Below are positions 34,391-45,954 of a DNA stretch of 64,000 bases, in pieces. This stretch comes from Cephalotrichum gorgonifer (taxonomy: Eukaryota > Ascomycota > Sordariomycetes > Microascales > Microascaceae). A program made the position numbers and the translations under genes. The stretch lies in the NCBI GenBank assembly GCA_900312665.1, contig ONZQ02000011.1, positions 1 through 64,000 on the forward strand. Direction: 5' to 3'. A model generated the notes under the pieces. The model was not told where the DNA came from. It did not search any database and saw only the letters and a program-made list of their open reading frames with translations. Positions within the stretch are counted from its first letter, which is position 1; each line of letters begins with the position of its first letter.

Positions 34391-35749
34391 CTTGGGTCGC
34401 GAAGCACATTCAAAGGCAATATAACCGGGAACGCGGTATGACGAAGCAAGGAGATGGAGAGGTTGAAGGAGATACCGAGTCCCTAGCTCCCTTTAAATGA
34501 GAGGAAACCATGCACGATAAGTGACCTTGGCTTCCGGGGTTCGGTTAGAATCTGGGGAAAACGCGGGGAAAGAACCGGGGAGGGAAGAAAGTGTGGGGTG
34601 GGCCGGCGGGGTTCAGAATAAGGAGAAGATAGAGAAGCTATCAAATTCCAGATTGAGTGTGAATGCCCCACCGTCCGGTCTGCTTTGGAGTAGGGACGTG
34701 AGCTGGGCAAGGAAAGCCGAAGCGAACAAGATATCGATCACGCAGATACCGGCTCGCAGGCCTGGCCATTGCTGCTGTTATTCAAGTTTCCCAGGAGTTA
34801 GAGTAGAGCCTTTTGTAACAGGTCTTTCCTAACAGGAGGTCCGGGTTGTCCCAGAAGAGCCTGCTTATCTCTTTCCGCGTTTTTATTGTATTGTATTTTT
34901 TTTTAAAATACTCGGTCCACGCTTCGTCGTCCTTTTAATCCAAGTACTAGACCAAGTAGCCACGATAATGTAGATTCCATGCCTCTTGGAGGCCATTTCT
35001 TAGAGCCCGGGAAATGTGAAAAGGAATTCTCGGCTATCCAGCTGATTCAAAGTCTCGGCGCAGACAACAGAGGGTGAGACTTGTCTGTCCCCACCCTCAA
35101 CCCCACATAGAAGCCCCACTTCCACCCTCCTTTCCTCTTCCCTGTGATTGGTCCTTCCGGGAAGAATTCCCGTACTTGGCAATTCCCGCCGGCGGACATC
35201 TCGGAAGGCCACCGGGGGCAGGGAAACACGTCAAGAAAATTCCCGACAGGCGAGCAGAACCTTGATTCTTGCCGTCTTCCTTTGCCGACGGAATGCTGCA
35301 AGGCAGCTCTGTGTGGGGCATCTACCACTAGCGTTCTGCAACGCGTTGGTCCGTGGGCCTCCGGACTGTGCAGCTGGAGTTGGTCATGACGCAGACGAAT
35401 TAGTATCCGTAGCAACACCCACTTGCACCTTCGCGCATTCCCATCCAGTGAAGCCACCCTTATGTGATAGAGCACGACCTAATATCGTCACAGAATAGTC
35501 GGATGGTTAAGGGGTTTGCTCATCCCAGGTCTACGAACGGTATTGGACGCGCCTTCTCGATGCAGTAAGAGATATGAAAACGCGCTCTAGCGGTTTTTTC
35601 TAGGTCTCAACTTCCAGTAACGGAATTTACAAAGTTGGTTTCAACTGGTTACTACCTCGGATATTTCTCGACCTCCAGTGCACATATGTTCATGCCTCTT
35701 ACATCTTTCCTCCCTTCCTACTCCACTTAAATCCTGGTAATTCTTCGCC
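34391..35749. other. Intergenic region, no gene recognised
   Basis: It contains the promoter side of the MFS gene and the 3' flank of the P450 gene. Overlapping short frames at 35000-35500 run in both directions and match no family. A GT-rich poly-T tract lies near 34896-34905. Confidence 0.55.
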
Positions 35750-37578
35750 CTATTTCTCACTGTCCTCCCTGAAGCTAGCCGTCACCATCAATGGCCCTTG
35801 CAGATCACTAACCCCCACACTAATCATCTCGGGCACCTTCCCCCTAAAGCCCCCTCTTGCTGCCTCCTCCCTCTCTGTCTCGTCCGCTATTTGAAACGCA
35901 AACTCGCGGAGCAACGTACTGGTTAGTTTGTAGATGTTGGTCTGGGCCACCGTCTTGCCTAGGCATTGACGCCCGCCAAGACCAAAGTGCATGAGGTAGC
36001 GGGCGCGGTCTGCCGTTTCCTTGACATCCCAGCGGGAGGGGTCGAATACGTTGTGCTTGTCGCCCCAGACGCGGGGGTTGTGGTGAAAGGCGTGGTTGCA
36101 TACTGCGACGGAAGTCTAGGATTGTGACCCATGTTAGCATATAGTTGAAGTTTATGGTGGACTACAGAGCAGATGGGAAGAGGCGTACCCCCTGTTTGAT
36201 ATGGCGTCCGGCCACAATGATACCCTCTGGGTCCGTAACGCGTCGCTCGAGCGGCATACTAAAGATAGGGGTGAAGCGAAAGTTTTCTTTGACGACTGCG
36301 CGGAGGTACGGCAGCGAGTTTTCGGCTTCCGTCACCGAGTATGCCGCCTTGTCAGGTCCCAAAGACGGTAATTTCTCATCAATTTCGAGAACGCACTTCT
36401 CTAGAATTTCTGGATTGTGCAGGAGATTGTAAAAGAGCATCGTTGCAGTTGCGCTGGTGGTATGGGTTCCCGCGATGCTACACAAGCGCCAACAACGCGG
36501 CTTGTTAGATTGCGTCCGTGGATGGCGAGGGAGTAAAAGATCCATGGACGGCCAAGAACTCACATGAAACCAAAGGCTTCAGCCTCGAGGTCGATCTTCG
36601 CAATGTTCTCGCCCGTATCCGGATGCTTTGCCAGGATAAGACTCGTCAAAATATCCTTCCTTCTTTCTTCCGCCTTCTCCTCCTTTACCTCCTTAAGCCG
36701 CCTCTCCACGCACTCCGACGCCAGTTTCACGCACTCCGCTCTCCCCTTGAACAAGTCCTGTAGCCCACTATGAGGAATAACGGGTAGCCAGCCCCTGAGC
36801 GTCTGGGTCATGGCCGGCCACGCACCCGTCACGGAGCCGAGGAGAGTGTGAGGTACGACGCGGGGCACGAGGGCATCGTCAGAGGTCTGGACGCCAAAGG
36901 TGCGGCTGAAGGCGAGCTCCCCGAGGACATCAATTGTGTAGTGGTGGAGGAGTTTTTTGAGGTCGAATATTTGGCCGGATCTAGCGTGATTGGAGATTAT
37001 GCTGCGGAGAATGCGGATGTTCGCGTCTAGGTACTGCTCCATGCCTTTGACACTGGTGATAGAGAAGCTGTGCGACATGTGACGGCGGCGAATGGAATGG
37101 AGCTATATTGCAATGAGTATCATGTACGGCATGGGCGGCCAGCAAGGCTCTGTAGCGTTTTTTCCCATTTGGACGTCTCCCCAGTGCTGGCCCGGTGATC
37201 CCTCTTCCGACTTACATCAACAGATCTCATGCCAAAGATGTTGGCTGTCTTGCCGCCAAATGCATCATAAAACTCCGTCTTGGGCATTCGCCGCCCGCCC
37301 TTTTGATAAACCAATGGCACGACTTCCTCGGCCGTGATGCTCAACTTGTCCGGCCCGTACCGCACGAACTCGCCATACTTCTCGTGGAGCTCCGTTAGGT
37401 TGTAAGGCTGCTTCAGCGAGAAATATTGCCGAACCTGCCATAAATCTGTGAGGGACGCCCAGAAGGGCCCCGGATATCCTGCCAGGGGGTGGAAGTAGCG
37501 TTGGTAGATGACGTAGATGGGGAACGCTGCGACGGCGAGCCCGAGGGCCAGGATGGCCAGGGATGGAGGGTTGTTCAT
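35750..37578 (-). CDS. Cytochrome P450 monooxygenase
   Basis: Four exons (37578-37216, 37102-36564, 36477-36189, 36115-35750) encode 518 residues. An N-terminal anchor (SLAILALGLAVAAFPIYVIY, about 6-25) is followed by the proline-rich hinge PLAGYPGPF. The I-helix motif AGTHTTS is generated exactly across the second splice junction. The K-helix ExxR is ENFR. The heme loop FGLGGRQCLG places the ligand at Cys448. It is a class II microsomal enzyme, needing P450 reductase. The general look (HPLAGYPGPFWA, FGVQTSD, ERRVTDPEGIIVAGRHI) fits the large fungal group around CYP65/CYP58-like secondary-metabolism P450s, but I cannot name a subfamily. It lies between a permease and an acyl-CoA synthetase, all on the minus strand. 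Confidence 0.93.
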
Positions 37579-39138
37579 TACTTTAGACACTAAAGAAGGC
37601 TTTTTTGGACGCTTAAAGAACAACAAGAGGGGAACGTGTGCGTTGTAAGTTGGCGGTAGAGGAATTGGGATTATATGTCTTATTCGTCGGGCGCGATTTG
37701 TTCCTCCCCGCACTAACCCCGCTAGAAGCGCCGGGAACCGGCACCACAGATGGATCCTTCGCCCCGAGGTCCGGCATTTCCGCCTCCTGTCTTGTCCATG
37801 ACCCCACGTATCCACCCCCTCCCTCTGGCCCCACATTCGAAGTCCCCCACTGTCCCTATTCCCCAGAATCGTTTTCTGCTGTTTTCATGGGGGAATGGAT
37901 GGCCTTTGGAGCATGGAATATTGGGTTCCAGGGCAATAAGTGGCATCTACGTACACGATTTCCAGCCCTGTAGCACCTACGTGGAGCCATAACCAGGTGA
38001 AGTTACGAATGGAAGCTGGAGTCCTCACTGACTACAGGCGGCTAACGGTGTCGCCCCAGTCGTGTAGCATGCTTGCACTCTCTTTTATTTTCCCACTCCT
38101 ATGTTGGAAGCTACTTCCTAATACACATATCGAGCATCTCTTGAACTTGAGAAGCTTCAGCAATAGCCACCACGCTTGTCCGTACCTAGGCATACTCTAA
38201 GCTATTCCGTGCCAGGGTGGCAATCTTGCTAGTCCCGATCCCTATTTCATGGAGGGTCTGGGGCATGCCCCACGCGGAGATGACGAGGCCGTCTACATTC
38301 CCGAGATCCAACATTCCCTGCTTGGGTCCGTCGGGCGTCAACAACTTTCGCGTAGCCCAGTCCCAACAGCACGCTCTGAGCCGTGTCACTCCGCGTTCAC
38401 CTCCTGGAAATTAAACTTACACACCGCCGGAAGGAGAACGCAACTCGTTTCTCCCTGCCCTACTCTGGACAGAGATGGTGGCTAGTGGCGTGACTGGCTC
38501 CCAGAGGGATACTGCTCAATATTGCAACCATCTATGAGGCCAATTTGGCAGGGCTCACGAGAATGCCCGTGTCGAAGGAGAGGTTCAATCTTGAAGAATA
38601 TCTTATGGCAATAAGTGCAGCTCTTCATTCTACCGGGTGCAGCCTACCTCCTAGCGAGCGCGCTTGGGATTGAGCCCCAATAAGTGATGTTTCCGTGTGG
38701 TTGAGCGAGGTAATTACAAGTCACCCTGTATATCGTAATGTATGGAAGATGGTGGTTTATCGGTGCTGAATCTAGACTCCGAGGTTCCTCTAAATCTAAA
38801 CTCCGGGGTTCAAGGGGGTTAATGGATATGCGGGGCTACCCCGGACCTGGACTGGATGGAATGCGGGGAGTATTCAAATTGTTTCGGTGATCGACTGCCG
38901 GGGCGGGGGAGGGCCGCAGCCCAACCAAATCACAACGCATGGCAGCGAAGTTGGGTCCTCACTTACGCTCCGGTGGCGCCTCCAGTTGAAGTTTGACGAA
39001 GGGTGCGTGCCTCTGCGCTGACGTATACTTCTTTTGGGGTTACGTATCTACAGTAGGACTGTAGGAGTTTGGCGCTGACGATGTCCCCTCCATGTTCTCC
39101 TCCTCAACCCTGCTATTTCGGAACTAGTGTTCCGGGGC
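37579..39138. other. Intergenic region, no gene recognised
   Basis: Contains the P450 promoter and the 3' flank of the acyl-CoA synthetase gene. A 19-base element (aatctagactccgaggttc) recurs imperfectly 24 bases later (38769-38787 and 38793-38811). No other structure was recognised. Confidence 0.55.
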
Positions 39139-41398
39139 TCACAGCTTTGCTTTGCCCGACTCGATCCGGGACCATGCCGCCAGGTCAATCCTTTCATACC
39201 GATCATCATTGAGCCAGTAGATGCTGTCCTTCTGGTTTTCGGCAGCTGGGTTCCAAGGAAGGGCCTTGAACGCTGTGCTGGACTGTTTAAACGTGGCCGT
39301 CGTCTCGATTCTTGATTAAAGTGTGAGCCTTAATCCAGTAATAATGGCGAGGGGGTTGTGTATACTTACGCAGAGCGGAAACGGACGAGCCTGGGCACCT
39401 GATATATTGTCAAGCCGCTGGATCGCAATCGCCCGTAGAGCTCCTTCGCAAAATTTAGCTCCTGCGAAGGATCGGCTAGATTGATGGTAGCTGCTCCAGC
39501 CTGGCCGTCGTACCTAAAACAAATGCATCAGCAATCGACGGGGAGCGGACTAAACTCGAGAGAAGGTTTACGATAGGTCGGAGCTTACGCGGAAAGCTTT
39601 ACCGCATAGACGGAGCAGTCTTGCACATTCGGGAGCTTCCTGATATGTTCGCGCACCTCGCTCGCACTGACATTCTCCCCGCGCCATCTGAATGTATCAC
39701 CAGACCGATCATGGAAGCGCACCCATCCCGAGCTCGAGCACACAAGCAAATCTCCGGTCCGCTGGAAGAGATCCCCCTTCTTGAACACATTGGAAATTAT
39801 CTTCAACTTGGTGGCTTCGGGGTGGTTGTGGTATTCGTTGTAAAACTCCATGGACCGCACGCGGCCTATGGCTTCCCCTGGCTCGCCTGCTTTCGCCAGT
39901 ACACAGAACCCGGTTTCTGGGTCTCGGTATATATCTTCAGTGGTGGTATCGAACTTGACCAAAAATACGTCGTCTTCGAGGAAGCGCCTGAGAACGCCGG
40001 TGAAGCCGACCATTCCAACTCCAGCGGCGGAACGGGAGTAATTATCAAAGCCGGCAATGCCTTCAGTTGAACGGTAGACCTCACGGATCTCCTGGATGCC
40101 GAAGCGTCGCATGAACTTGAGCCAGACTTCTTCGTGAAGCCCGTTTCCCAGTGCTACGATACACTTGTGCGCTCGGTCGTTGGGGGAGGGCGGGGCAGCG
40201 ATAAGGTATCTGCAAAGCTCTCCTACGTACAGCATTCGCGTGGCTCCACTCTCAACAAGCTGGGTAGAAAATTGGGAAGCCGAGAACTTGCGCGCTAGGC
40301 AGAGGGACCCGGAGACGCTCGTTGAGTAGTATAAACCAACGAAGAGTGCGGTCCCGTGGAACAGGGGCAGACACGAATACGTGCGAAGCGGGAGGTATTT
40401 CCGGGAGTTGTTTAGGTCGCTTGTGGTGGGGGTGGATGTCAGGACCAGTAGGAAGTTCTTCACGGCCACGGCTTTGGGCTTGCCGCTTGTGCCAGAGGTA
40501 TAGACCAGGGCCCCGACCTCCTTGAGGAGTCGCTTCGGCGACGGCGTTGGAGTGACTGCAACTCCTGCGAGATCCTCATATCGCACTTGGGCTATTGCAG
40601 AGGCGGCACGGACTTCTGCGGAGAGTTCCAACGGGGGAAACGAGGACAGTGATAACGAGATCGTGGGCGGCGGTTGACCGGAGCGGCTCAGCTCAGCAAC
40701 GACTGGAGCCAGATCCGGTGTGCAGACGAGGAGCTTCGGGTTCGCAATGTCGAGGCAGTGTTGCAGTGTCTGTCCTGTAAAACCCACGATTTAGCGGAGA
40801 CGCCCGCGATAGTCCACCAAACATAAACGACAGAAGGCGGGTAGGGCCGGAGGTCCGTGCCATGTGCAGTATAACTCCCGGACCTATGGCATAAACTTAC
40901 TCTGGAGGGCTGTATTGACGAGTGCTGGCACCGCGCCAAGTTTAGACACGGCAGCCAAGGTAAATACCATTTCAGGTGAGTTTGTAGTAAGCACTGCGAC
41001 TATGTCTCCGCTAGAAACTCCTCGCTGTTGGAGTACAGTAGCTAGCTTGCTCGATTCTGGCAGAGCTGTAAGCGCATGCCGAACTTTCCGTGAGTTATTG
41101 AGCATTTCTCACCCATAATTACTTCTGCATAGTTCCACCTGCGGCCTTCATACCATAGAGCTTCCGCCGAAGGGTCCGCCAGCTGCAACATATGATAGTA
41201 GGAGACATCGCCGCCCAAGGCTCGGATTCGCTCTTCGAGTCGCTTCCGGAACGCCCTCTCGCTCAGGAGCTGGTTGATGTCGTACGAGAATCCGTAGCGG
41301 TCATTCGCGTAGAGAGCCCCGAGGACGGTCGCTGCTGCCGCGGAAGCCGCGATTGCGGCCTTCTTCGCCGGAATTGTCATCTGTAGGCCGGGGGGCAT
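39139..41398 (-). CDS. FAT1/FATP-type very-long-chain acyl-CoA synthetase with PTS1
   Basis: Five exons (41398-41113, 41065-40901, 40774-39589, 39513-39370, 39310-39139) give 650 residues. A short hydrophobic Ala-rich segment near the start (AAIAASAAAATVLGALYA) is a membrane anchor. The AMP-binding P-loop YTSGTSGKPK is at 242-251. GLHEEVWLKFMRRFG, VYRSTEG, GDLLVCSSSGWVRFHDRSGDTFRWRGENVS and YDGQAG are hallmark FATP/SLC27 motifs. The last three residues are AKL, a recognised variant of the peroxisomal PTS1 signal. The enzyme should activate very-long-chain or branched fatty acids, probably at the peroxisome for beta-oxidation; the family also works in uptake at the plasma membrane. Two in-frame ATGs (41398 and 41380) are possible. 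The first has a purine at -3 and was chosen. A related substrate theme is suggested by the Far/CTF1-like regulator upstream. Confidence 0.93.
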
Positions 41399-42177
41399 TC
41401 TGTGGGAGTCGAATGGTGTGCCGTGTAGTGAAGGTGGCTGAACTTGAGTGGAGATCTGCACGGTTGGATCAAATATAGTAGGCTCGGGAACTACCTGCCG
41501 AGGTTCGGGGGCCGAGGATCAATGTGGGTGGGGCTTCTCACTTTCTCGCTGAAACAACCGACCGAAGACCCTAAGAATGACCACCTACGTCACGAACAGG
41601 GCCTTTCTGATTAAACGCCTGATCAAGACCTAATGGCAGTCATTTTGTTTTCTTATCACTTCAGGGTAACCGCAGTTACAGCATGTCTCCACTAGCTGTT
41701 TCCAGCACTGCTCCGGGGTCTGGAAGCTTGATTTTTGGAGGCATTCCACGTGCCTTGATTTTAACATGGGACCTGGAGCAACGGCATACGAGTGAACATG
41801 AGGTCCTCCTACGTTCTTGAGAAGCTCAGTGTAGCCTCCTCATTTATCGAACGGAGCAAGATTACTATAATCTCCGGATTGGTTTTATCTACGTGCTGCT
41901 CTAAATCCTTGGTTAGTGTCAAGGAAATCTGCCGTCCGCGCAACATGAACTAAACCTAAATGATGTTAGCGTGCGGGGTCCCCGCATCCTCTCGAGCATT
42001 TGAGGTGTGGAGAACTATCAGCTCCCGCCAAGAGTGTTTACTAGTCGACTCCGCACGGCATCTGTTGAAGCACCCACTCTCCGCGCCACGCTCGTGCTGC
42101 CCAAGATTCAACCTGCCCCGTCCTGATGGGTTTGTGCACCATCTAATCTTGCTCTTCGGTTTGACTCAACCTTCATC
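41399..42177. promoter_or_regulatory. Divergent intergenic region between acyl-CoA synthetase and Far/CTF1-like regulator
   Basis: The two genes are transcribed away from each other from these 779 bases. CCTCGG occurs near 41509 (rc CCGAGG), the core bound by FarA/FarB/CTF1 regulators being CCTCGG/CCGAGG, and gccgagg lies at 41509-41515 on the plus strand as well as ccgaggt at 41499-41505. No other gene signal was recognised. Confidence 0.5.
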
Positions 42178-44821
42178 ATGTCCGCTCCGAAACCTACCGC
42201 GTCCGAACATTCACGACCGAAGAAGACTCGCACTCGAGCCTCCAAAGCGTGTCGTGTATGTCAACTGCGCAAGGTCAGATGCAACGTCGCCAGCATCGGT
42301 TCGCCTTGCTCAAACTGTGCTCTCGATGGAGAGGCATGCACCATCCCTGAGAGGGCCTACAGGGGGTAATCCGAATCAGTTCTGTACCCTACTGTCGCTG
42401 AGCTGACGAATCACAACGGTATTGTAGATGGTCGCGACGCTCAACACATCCACTCCCGACGACTGGTGGAGTTGAGCCGGCCGGGGAACATGACCAGCAG
42501 CCATATTTGACAAGCCCTCTCAAGGATTTACTTGAGATTCAAACCGATGTCGATTCTTCCAGAAGCATCAGCCGTGGGGCCAAAGACACCACCTTGAAGA
42601 TTACGGCTAGGGACCAAGACAGGATCCTATCTTCTAATCTCCAAACCTTTTGTTCGGGCGAAAGGCCGACCGATAGCCGAACTGAATGTACGACACCACA
42701 AGATGCTGCATCCTGTCATCGGGGCACCCAAGACTCTACTAGCTCCGGCCCGTGGCATATGTTCCGGCAAAATGAGCGCATGTTTACATCGACAGTACCC
42801 TACTCTGCCTACCCTTTCCTCACGCTGTCGAACCTCCACAAGCTAACACCAGAGGACGTCAACTATCTGGAACTCAAGCAGTGCCTCCGGCTTCCCTCGC
42901 GCCCGTATCTTGATGAGTTCTTGCAACAATACTTTCGTTACATCCATCCGTTTCTGCCCCTGGTAGACGAGGCGTTCTTCTGGGACGTATATCTTGACTC
43001 CGATAACAACGACGACTGCTTACACCCCCGATTCCCGCTCATTGTGCTTCAGGCCATGCTCTTCACAGCCTGCAGCCTCGTTTCCCCAAGCACTCTCGAA
43101 ACACTAGGCTATGCCTCCGTCCGGTCTGCCCGCCGAATCATGTACGGCCGAGCAAAGACGCTCTATAATCTAGAAGCCGAGCAGTCACAGCTCCACATCG
43201 CGCAAGCCGCAGTCTTGCTCTCGTACTGGACACCTCCAATTGAAGAAGCTGCGAGCAAACCCAACACCACATGGCTACGTATCGCCATTGAGAGCGCCAA
43301 GTCGGTAAAAGCACACCGATGGGACTTCAAGCCAGTTCCTAAAGGGAACCCAATCAAGGTCTTTGAGCAGCTTTCACTAAAGAGGCTGTGGGGTTGCTGC
43401 ATAGTCCGTGACTGCATCTCGGCAATAGCGCTGAGGCGGCCTTGCCAACTCGGAAGACCTGACGTGGCCCCGGATGCCAAGTTTTCCTTGGCATTTGACG
43501 ACCTAGAGCACGAGATACACGAATCGAGGGTCTACACCCCCGCGACAAAAAGGGATCTGATAACCACCTTCTTGGAGTTCGCCGATATGTGCGTATCATT
43601 CATGGAGATTCCCACGCTACTCTTTTCGTACGATGGTTGTCAGTCAGACGAAGGATACAAATCTTCCCGAGTTGAAGAGAACACCAGGATTCGAATGTGT
43701 AAAACGAAATTAAGTAAGTGGCATGGAAACAATGTGCAGAAAGTGGGGACCCGTTATCCCCGGGCCGATCAGACTGAGGTAGTAAACCCACCTGTGAGAC
43801 TATTTGCGAGTTTACAGTACATATACTACTGGTACGTCTAAGATCCTACTATTTGATTATGGGCGCTATGAACCTAACGATTCTAAACCATGTAGTTCAG
43901 CAAAGATTGCAATAGCAAATAGGCAGATGTTGCTTTGGCACGATACCGCGATAGCAGGGACCCAGGACGTCCTGGGATGTCACGAAGAGATACGAGAGGC
44001 GACAGATGCAATCGGAAAGCTCCTGTTGACTCTGACCGAACTTCAGCTGGCCCGCTTTGTCCCCGTTAGCGTGTAAGTCCGATAGCTCAATCCGGTGCGA
44101 TGCGCGAATGAGAACTAAATATTGCTATAGGATTCCATGTATCGCGCTACCCCTCGCCTTACAGCTAGTCAACAGTGAAGTGAAAGATATCTCGTCGTGT
44201 CCCAAGGTCCATGTCTTCACGAAGGCCATGAAAACTTATGACCCCCTTTACGAAGGGGTTGAGGGACTGACGGACACAATCCACGTCATGCTAGGCCAAA
44301 AGCAGTGGGTGGAGTCTAACCTGCGGACACCTTCCATGCATATGCAGACCCACGCCGCTGGCCGGACGGATGTTATGGATGCCAACCCTGCTTTTTACAT
44401 TAGAATGGCTCTTACGATTGATCTCAGTCTCAGCAACGGTCATTCACCCGACAAGTGGGACTTCCCGAGTACCCTGCAGAGACAACTAGCCATGGAGAAT
44501 GCCGTCAGCCCCGTACGACTCCTCACTATGCCCAGGGAGACCTGCATCCCAAGCGGATCAAGTTCGTCTCGGATGGACCTAAAAGGCCATGCCGATGACA
44601 ATACACGAGTGGATACCAACGCTGAGGAGCAAAATGCCCTGCCTGCGCTGCCCTCCTCCGACCTTCAAGTGCTTGGAAGGAGCAGTGGAATGGACGACTT
44701 TGCATCACTTGATATAACTTTGCTACCAAGTGGCGGACAAGACATCGAGATGGGCATATGGGGCATTCCGGACCTCTTAGCGGGCTCACCGGACTACCGG
44801 GAGTGGGAGGATAATTTGTGA
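42178..44821 (+). CDS. Zn2Cys6 transcription factor, FarA/CTF1-like
   Basis: Four exons (42178-42365, 42428-43831, 43896-44072, 44131-44821) encode 819 residues. The zinc cluster, preceded by a basic stretch KKTRTRASKA, has Cys25, 28, 35, 44, 47 and 54. The 8-residue loop between Cys35 and Cys44 (NVASIGSP) resembles the CNVALVGTPC-type loop of the cutinase/fatty-acid regulators CTF1, FarA and FarB. The middle homology domain is clear: KQCLRLPSRPYLDEFLQQYFRYIHPFLPLVDE, VQAMLFTAC-like LQAMLFTACSLV, RRIMYGRAKTLYN, SLKRLWGCCIVRDC and RRPCQLG. These regulators switch on beta-oxidation, peroxisome and cutinase genes in response to fatty acids. The divergent neighbour is a peroxisomal-type acyl-CoA synthetase, in keeping with this. 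Assignment to the Far/CTF1 group is inference from the loop and the domain pattern. Confidence 0.9.
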
Positions 44822-45954
44822 TGGCGGGCTGTGGACAGGGTCAAAATGACAATAAAGCCAGGCCTTCTTTGCGCCTAGAATTGAGAGTTTCTTTTCAGCT
44901 TCACTTCTGCTTCCAGTCTCCGGGTCCGCTATTAGAGATGGACGTCGGGCAGCCACACGCTGTAGTCAACAAGCCGGCGGAAAGAACGCACGCCTCGGAT
45001 GGCACACGTGGGAGCTACGAAGCATACAATTATATATATCGTGTTCCTGTCCACATTTTCAGAAGACAAGTCTGACTGAGCTTATTTGGCCCACTAATTA
45101 TCTCTCTGGCTGATCTACATCTATAGAGTTGTCGGGACGTCCCTGGCCCTCTTCTATATCCCAGTTATCAACCGATGTTATGAGCATTGGAGTACTGTAG
45201 ATGGGACAGCCGGGGATTGCTCCAGGGTCCAGCCCTGATCATCATCTTCGCCGCTTGTGGTGCCATTGACGAGCTACAGAAAACGCGCTTGACGTCAATG
45301 CATTGATGCTTGTCTGCACTAGTGGGAGACAGAACATAGGACTAGGATATGAACCTGCCCGACATGTCGTCAGATCCCGAGGTATTCTCGCCGTAAGAAA
45401 CATCGCAAAGGCTTCCATCGATACTTCCACGGACGGGTCCTTGAAATTTTTTTTCGCTGGACATGTTCAGCTACGACCGAGTTCTATCATTCTTGCTATT
45501 AGAATCCGAATCCCTGGATAGATCGGATGTGGTTGTTGTGAATGCTGGAGCTTTACAAAATCAATTCGTCCGGGGCAAGGGAGAGTCTCTTGTCTAAAGC
45601 CGTGTTCACAGAGAATTGATGACGATCCTTGAGAGCTTCAAATTTCAACAGGTATCACAAGCAGCGGTTGGTATTTCTCACGTTTGTCTTAAGGATAGTT
45701 GGTGCGTTATGATGTGCATGATAAGAGAGTTGGCTACCCTTCCTTTATTCAAAAATTTTGGGCGCCAAGTCACCCCCTCCTTTCCTGCCATGCAGAACGA
45801 AGTTCCCTCCTAGGTAGCGCTCTAATACCCCACCCTGCCAAACGTGGCAACAGCAGCGGGGCGAGCACCATGCGCTTAGTCGCCCCCCGTGCAAATATCT
45901 GGACTCGAATGCCGTATTTTATGTCCCGGCTATTTATCCCCGTCATGATGATCA
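44822..45954. other. Intergenic region, no gene recognised
   Basis: Converging 3' flanks of the regulator and the Vps62-like gene. Only short frames occur, and no repeat was seen. Confidence 0.55.
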
